A stretch of 64,000 nucleotides of DNA, taken from SIG437 sp045648985. GTDB taxonomy: Bacteria > Bacillota > Clostridia > UBA1381 > UBA9506. Location of the stretch: contig JAZROZ010000011.1 in assembly GCA_045648985.1 (NCBI GenBank), forward strand, positions 1 through 64,000. Reading direction: 5' to 3'. Of the stretch, positions 60,583 through 64,000 are shown piece by piece; within the stretch, counting starts at the first letter, position 1; every line of letters begins with the position of its first letter. The notes beneath the pieces were generated by a model. The model was not told the DNA's origin, ran no database searches, and saw nothing but the letters and a program-made list of their open reading frames with translations. The translations under genes and the position numbers were made by a program.

Positions 60583-61728
60583 TCAGTTAAACCCTTGCAC
60601 CGCAATCCTGTTTAATGCAAGAATCGCTTTGTCTATTTCCTGTTTCGTATTGTAAAGTCCAAAGCTGAATCTTACAGTTCCTCTGTCTATGGTGTTTAGC
60701 GTTCTGTGGGCAGACGGCGCACAATGAAGCCCGCTCCTTACACAAATAGCATAATCTGTGCTTAATCTGTCTGCTACTATATTGGCATCATAATCCTTAA
60801 TATTAACAGATACGACACCTGTTCGGTTTTTAGCATCCTCTGTTCCGTAAACTATAATACCTGAAATATTTTTTACTTCACTCACAAAATAGTCAGAAAG
60901 CCATTGTTCGTGCTCTAAAATTTCTGCTCTTCCAATTTTTTGTACAAATTTTACGCCTTCTGAAAGTGATGAAATTGCAGGCATATTTTGTGTGCCACAT
61001 TCAAACTTATCGGGCATAATATCGGGGTGATAAAGATTTTCTGACATAGAGCCTGTTCCGCCCTCTATAAGCGGTTTAATCTCTAAGCCATCCCTTACAT
61101 AAAGACATCCTGTACCCTGAGCACCCATTAAGCTCTTATGTCCTGAAAAAGCAAGCATATCTGCCATATTGCCATCAAGCTCTAAAAGACCTGCACTTTG
61201 TGCGGCATCCACCATAAAAATGATACCTCTTTCTTTAGCAAGCTTCCCCGCCGCATTAATATCATAAATGTTTCCGCATACATTTGATGCGTGGGTCATA
61301 ACTAAAAGCTTTGTTTTGTATCGCATAGCCTTTTTTATATCATCTATAGAAATCTCGCCTTTTTCATTTGCCAAAACCTGAGTATATTCAATTATCCCCT
61401 GCCTTTTAAGCTCGGCAAGCGGACGCAAAACAGAATTGTGCTCCATAGAAGTCGTCACAACATGGTCGCCGCGTAAAAGTAATCCCTTTATACCTGTATT
61501 TAACGCATAGGTTGCATTTTGAAAAAAAGCAAGCCTTTCAGGATTTTCAATTCCGAAAAAATCACAAAGTAAAGAGCGGGTTTCGTTTATTATTTCTCCC
61601 GCTTTAATCGAAAGACTGTGACCGCCTCGTCCTGCATTTGCACCATAATTTATCATATTTTCATAAATTGCCCTGTAAACATCCGAAGGCTTTTTATAGG
61701 TTGTTGCCGCATTATCAAAATATATCAT
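60583..61728 (-). CDS. Cysteine desulfurase (class V aminotransferase)
   Basis: A 381-residue PLP enzyme that takes sulfur from cysteine for Fe-S clusters or thiolated RNA. It starts IYFDNAATTYKKPSDVY. The PLP Lys is in AFSGHKSLMGAQGTG, and the active Cys in RSGLHCAPSAH. This layout is SufS/CsdA-like. No sufU or iscU lies next to it, so the sulfur acceptor is unknown. AAGGAAG precedes the ATG. Confidence 0.87.
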   Translation of the reverse strand: MIYFDNAATTYKKPSDVYRAIYENMINYGANAGRGGHSLSIKAGEIINETRSLLCDFFGIENPERLAFFQNATYALNTGIKGLLLRGDHVVTTSMEHNSVLRPLAELKRQGIIEYTQVLANEKGEISIDDIKKAMRYKTKLLVMTHASNVCGNIYDINAAGKLAKERGIIFMVDAAQSAGLLELDGNMADMLAFSGHKSLMGAQGTGCLYVRDGLEIKPLIEGGTGSMSENLYHPDIMPDKFECGTQNMPAISSLSEGVKFVQKIGRAEILEHEQWLSDYFVSEVKNISGIIVYGTEDAKNRTGVVSVNIKDYDANIVADRLSTDYAICVRSGLHCAPSAHRTLNTIDRGTVRFSFGLYNTKQEIDKAILALNRIAVQGFN

Positions 61729-61857
61729 TCATATTCTTCCTTTTTTTGCGGTATATAATCAGTATATTCAAAATAAAAAATTATGTTAATTATGTAATTT
61801 ATTTTTGCGATTTGAATATATTGATAATGATATCATTTTTAAAAAGGAGTACTTTTT

Positions 61858-62112
61858 ATGTTTGACAATAAAATTAAGAAAAAGCTTGAAAAACTGCTCT
61901 CAGATATTGACCCCAAAAAACTTGCCGAACTGACAGAAATGATAAAATCAGGCGAAAGCTTAGAGAAAAATATTGATTTTGAAAAAGCATCTAAGGTTTT
62001 AAAATCCTTGAATTTAGAAAATGAAATTACCCCCGATATGTTAACCGAGGGACTTAATAAGCTCAGAGAAAACCCTGATATTTTATCAGGACTCGGCAAA
62101 AAGAAAGAATAG
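61858..62112 (+). CDS. Small hypothetical protein
   Basis: An 84-residue charged protein (Lys and Glu/Asp rich), predicted mostly helical, with EKLLSDIDPKKLAELTEMIK and no Cys or membrane segment. I do not recognise it. AAAAAGGAG precedes the ATG, so it is likely real. It is the first of three small genes. Confidence 0.55.
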   Translation: MFDNKIKKKLEKLLSDIDPKKLAELTEMIKSGESLEKNIDFEKASKVLKSLNLENEITPDMLTEGLNKLRENPDILSGLGKKKE

Positions 62113-62139
62113 TCAGTAACTTAGAAGAGGTGTTTACTT

Positions 62140-62502
62140 ATGGATGATGAAAAAAGTAAATTAATTGATGCGTTGGCCAGCGCAATATCGAGCAGTCCGC
62201 AGACAGAAGCTCTTTTTAATGCACTTGTTCCCGATGAAGAAACAGACAAGGAAGAAAAGGCGTCAAAAAGCAAAAATGACGGCAGCTCTTTAGATCTTTC
62301 AATTCTTTTAAAACTCAGTCAGATGATGTCAGGCTTAAAGCACACAGAGGATGACGACAGAAGCAGACTGCTTTGGGCAATCAAACCCTTTTTGAGCGAG
62401 GATAAAAGAGATGCTGTCGATTCTGCAATTAAGCTTTTAAAACTAACCTCTCTTTTAAAGCTTGCACGTGAGCTTGATTTGTTTAAAGATTTTAAATTAT
62501 AG
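62140..62502 (+). CDS. Small hypothetical protein
   Basis: A 120-residue charged, helix-rich protein. The segment RSRLLWAIKPFLSEDKRDAV near 78-97 is followed by a leucine-rich amphipathic end. GAAGAGG precedes the ATG. I recall similar C-termini in small clostridial proteins, some near sporulation genes, but cannot assign a function. Confidence 0.55.
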   Translation: MDDEKSKLIDALASAISSSPQTEALFNALVPDEETDKEEKASKSKNDGSSLDLSILLKLSQMMSGLKHTEDDDRSRLLWAIKPFLSEDKRDAVDSAIKLLKLTSLLKLARELDLFKDFKL

Positions 62503-62513
62503 GTGTGATAGAT

Positions 62514-62807
62514 ATGGAAACAAACTACTATAACAGAAGTAACAACTTTTCTGCCCCAATAAAAAAAGAGCCAAAACCTTATATGCCAAACCCTGTACAA
62601 ACGGAAAAAGAACATATCGAAAGAAAGCTGGCAGAGCCTTGCAGGGAAGAACCAAAAAAAGAACATAAAGGAATCTTAAGCGGCTTTCAAAATGATGACC
62701 TGCTCATTTTAGGGCTGATTTTTCTGCTTATAAACGAATCAAACGAAGACACTTTACTTATTTTAGCACTAGGCTATCTGTTTTTATCTTCACATACAAA
62801 GAAATAA
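62514..62807 (+). CDS. Small hypothetical protein with hydrophobic C-terminus
   Basis: A 97-residue protein: a Pro/Lys/Glu-rich first half, then a strongly hydrophobic end (about 57-92; DDLLILGLIFLLI, then LLILALGYLFLSS). The end is likely membrane inserted or self-associating. It starts at the ATG at 62514, 11 nt after the previous stop. No known function; I recall relatives in spore formers. Confidence 0.58.
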   Translation: METNYYNRSNNFSAPIKKEPKPYMPNPVQTEKEHIERKLAEPCREEPKKEHKGILSGFQNDDLLILGLIFLLINESNEDTLLILALGYLFLSSHTKK

Positions 62808-62812
62808 ACAGG

Positions 62813-62844
62813 AAAATGGCTCGCAAAATTTAGCAAGCCATTTT
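62813..62844. terminator. Bidirectional terminator
   Basis: Stem of about 11 bp with one mismatch (62813-62824 with 62833-62844) and T/A runs on both sides. It separates the three small plus-strand genes from the dehydrogenase-like gene. Confidence 0.7.
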
Positions 62845-62847
62845 TGT

Positions 62848-64000
62848 TTATTCTTCTATCATATCACGTAATCTTAAAAGTGTTAATCTTCTTCTCATAT
62901 ATGGCGAATATTTGAAACAGTTATCAAATAGCTCCTGACTTTTTCCAATATCAGAAATTGTAATCTTGCATCCTGCCATTTCCATCGCCTTTTTACATTC
63001 TTCATATGACGGAACACTTTTTATGATTTTTACAATCTCACCCCAGGATTGTTTTAGCTTATCAGGACACACTGAATCTGTGATTGTATCAGGAGTATTA
63101 AGATTTTTGACATCTTCTGCCATTGAGCCATAAAACTCGTAAATATCATCCCAATCGAGATTTTCCTTATAAGTATTTATCTCTTCTTTTTGGGTAAGTC
63201 CGTTGTAAAACTTCAGTGTTTCCAAAGTAGATACGCCAACGTCATCTCCGTGAAAATTCGGGATTATGTTATCACGAAGCTCAACACATTCTATAAGATG
63301 TGCTACGATATGCTCTGCTCCGCTTGCAGGACGCGAATTCTGAGCAAAGCTCATACCGATTCCCGTTTTTAATAGCGCCTCAAATATTTTTCCTGCCGTG
63401 CGCTCGTCATTTAAAGTAACGCTTCCTGCCATCTGCATCAGTTCATCAACTGCATCACGCGTAAGAGCTGCAATTCTTTCACAGTAGTATTCCCCTGTTA
63501 AAAGTGCAGAAACCTGCCAGTCAATAAGACCTACGTATTTTGCAATCATATCTCCAAAGCCTGCCGATTTAAGCTCATTTGGAGCATTAGCTAAAATCTT
63601 TGTATCACCTATAATAACCTCAGGACTTTTAGCAGGGTATGTCAACTTAAACGGACCATCTACAATCGGTGCGCAGTAAGATGCAAACCCATCCATCGAC
63701 GGAGCTGTTGCAAAAATACAAAGAAGTTTATCCTGATTTGCCGCTGCCAAGCGACAAGTATCATTAACCGAGCCTGTACCGACAGACAAAACGGAAATAT
63801 CTTTTCCTGCAATCAATGCTTCTATCTCTTTTACTCTTTCCATTGTTGCAATACGCAAATCTTCATATGTTTTGTATTCTATGTTAAAGCCATCAAGACT
63901 CTCTTTGATACCCTCTGCTGCTTTAATTGTGTTTTCATCTGCAACAAGCAAAAGATTTTTTGAAAAATTATTCTTTCTTAAGATTTCTCCAACATTACGG
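62848..64000 (-). CDS. sn-Glycerol-1-phosphate dehydrogenase-like protein (partial)
   Basis: The gene runs off the right edge: the frame stays open to base 64000, so the start lies outside the window. The visible 383 codons resemble the AraM/EgsA group of iron-dependent alcohol dehydrogenase-like enzymes. NAD binding is indicated by LSVGTGSVNDTCRL. Metal ligand regions are SAGFGDMIAKY, GAEHIVAHLIE and NFHGDDVGVST. Members reduce DHAP to sn-glycerol-1-phosphate; other substrates are possible. Confidence 0.85.
   Translation of the reverse strand, partial: RNVGEILRKNNFSKNLLLVADENTIKAAEGIKESLDGFNIEYKTYEDLRIATMERVKEIEALIAGKDISVLSVGTGSVNDTCRLAAANQDKLLCIFATAPSMDGFASYCAPIVDGPFKLTYPAKSPEVIIGDTKILANAPNELKSAGFGDMIAKYVGLIDWQVSALLTGEYYCERIAALTRDAVDELMQMAGSVTLNDERTAGKIFEALLKTGIGMSFAQNSRPASGAEHIVAHLIECVELRDNIIPNFHGDDVGVSTLETLKFYNGLTQKEEINTYKENLDWDDIYEFYGSMAEDVKNLNTPDTITDSVCPDKLKQSWGEIVKIIKSVPSYEECKKAMEMAGCKITISDIGKSQELFDNCFKYSPYMRRRLTLLRLRDMIEE

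Noticed and set aside
61741..61766. Sporulation-like promoter GAATA-N15-GCAAAAAAAG before the cysteine desulfurase
   Set aside because: The -10 would sit only about 13 bp before the start codon and overlap the ribosome site, so it is not plausible.

Overview
The window looks like the chromosome of a low-GC, anaerobic, endospore-forming member of the Clostridia. By eye it is about 35-40% GC with AT-rich spacers. Evidence for this lineage includes sporulation and germination genes (spoVAE, spoIIP, sleB, ypeB, a PdaB-type deacetylase), a clostridial-type ThrRS, a Phe T-box, mazEF behind alr, a DUF1540 protein and Firmicutes sigma-A promoters. I cannot assign a genus from the sequence alone.

Layout. 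1-313: tail of an unknown ORF, then tRNA-Leu(GAG) with its own promoter and terminator. 303-9075 (minus): tadA, a TrmH-type methylase, an amidohydrolase and a partial purine operon, purF-purM-purN-purH-purD, with yebC at its head. 9153-10192: an orphan spoVAE and radC. 10323-14110: pheST behind a Phe T-box. 14130-19267: hflX operon with yigZ, an ECF S component, a P1 peptidase, a dihydrouridine synthase and a membrane protein. 19311-21804: an AT-rich pair of glycosyltransferases on the opposite strand. 21810-27545: aldo/keto reductase, nnr, a lipoprotein, alr, mazE, mazF and a secreted protein. 27564-30368: germination cluster sleB-ypeB-pdaB. 30374-37185: pnp, a radical SAM protein, thrS, a small DUF2007-like protein and nadE. 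37281-39151: spoIIP and a membrane protein. 39171-41787: small membrane protein, tsaE, tsaB, rpiB and dCMP deaminase. 41799-48054: VanW protein, radA, nusB, a TsaD paralogue, xseA, and tspO. 48402-60093: one arginine/carbamoyl-phosphate operon, argG-argC-argJ-argB-argD-argF-carA-carB, ending in a CarB protein fused to a DapF domain. 60325-64000: a DUF1540 protein, a cysteine desulfurase, three small unknown proteins and a truncated glycerol-1-phosphate dehydrogenase-like gene.

How the genes work together. The arginine operon makes glutamate-derived ornithine, carbamoyl phosphate and then argininosuccinate. Its promoter is flanked by two ArgR-like palindromes 53 bp apart. The purine block carries PRPP amidation, AIR synthesis, GAR formylation and the last two steps to IMP, so purE/C/B/L must lie elsewhere. 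tsaB and tsaE belong to the tRNA t6A pathway. The TsaD-like gene about 2 kb away is a paralogue rather than the canonical enzyme.

Most unusual items: (i) a 1341-residue CarB-DapF fusion whose DapF part has Ala where the first catalytic Cys is expected; (ii) a folded, noncoding 82-bp element between carB-dapF and tspO; (iii) a 28-bp repeat found twice in gaps of the arg/car operon; (iv) a radical SAM gene whose likely start lies directly after a strong hairpin; (v) matching sporulation-type promoters before spoVAE and sleB; (vi) a tRNA-like remnant before nusB. I saw no CRISPR array, insertion sequence, complete prophage or recognisable defence system. Everything here comes from reading the sequence, with no database search.
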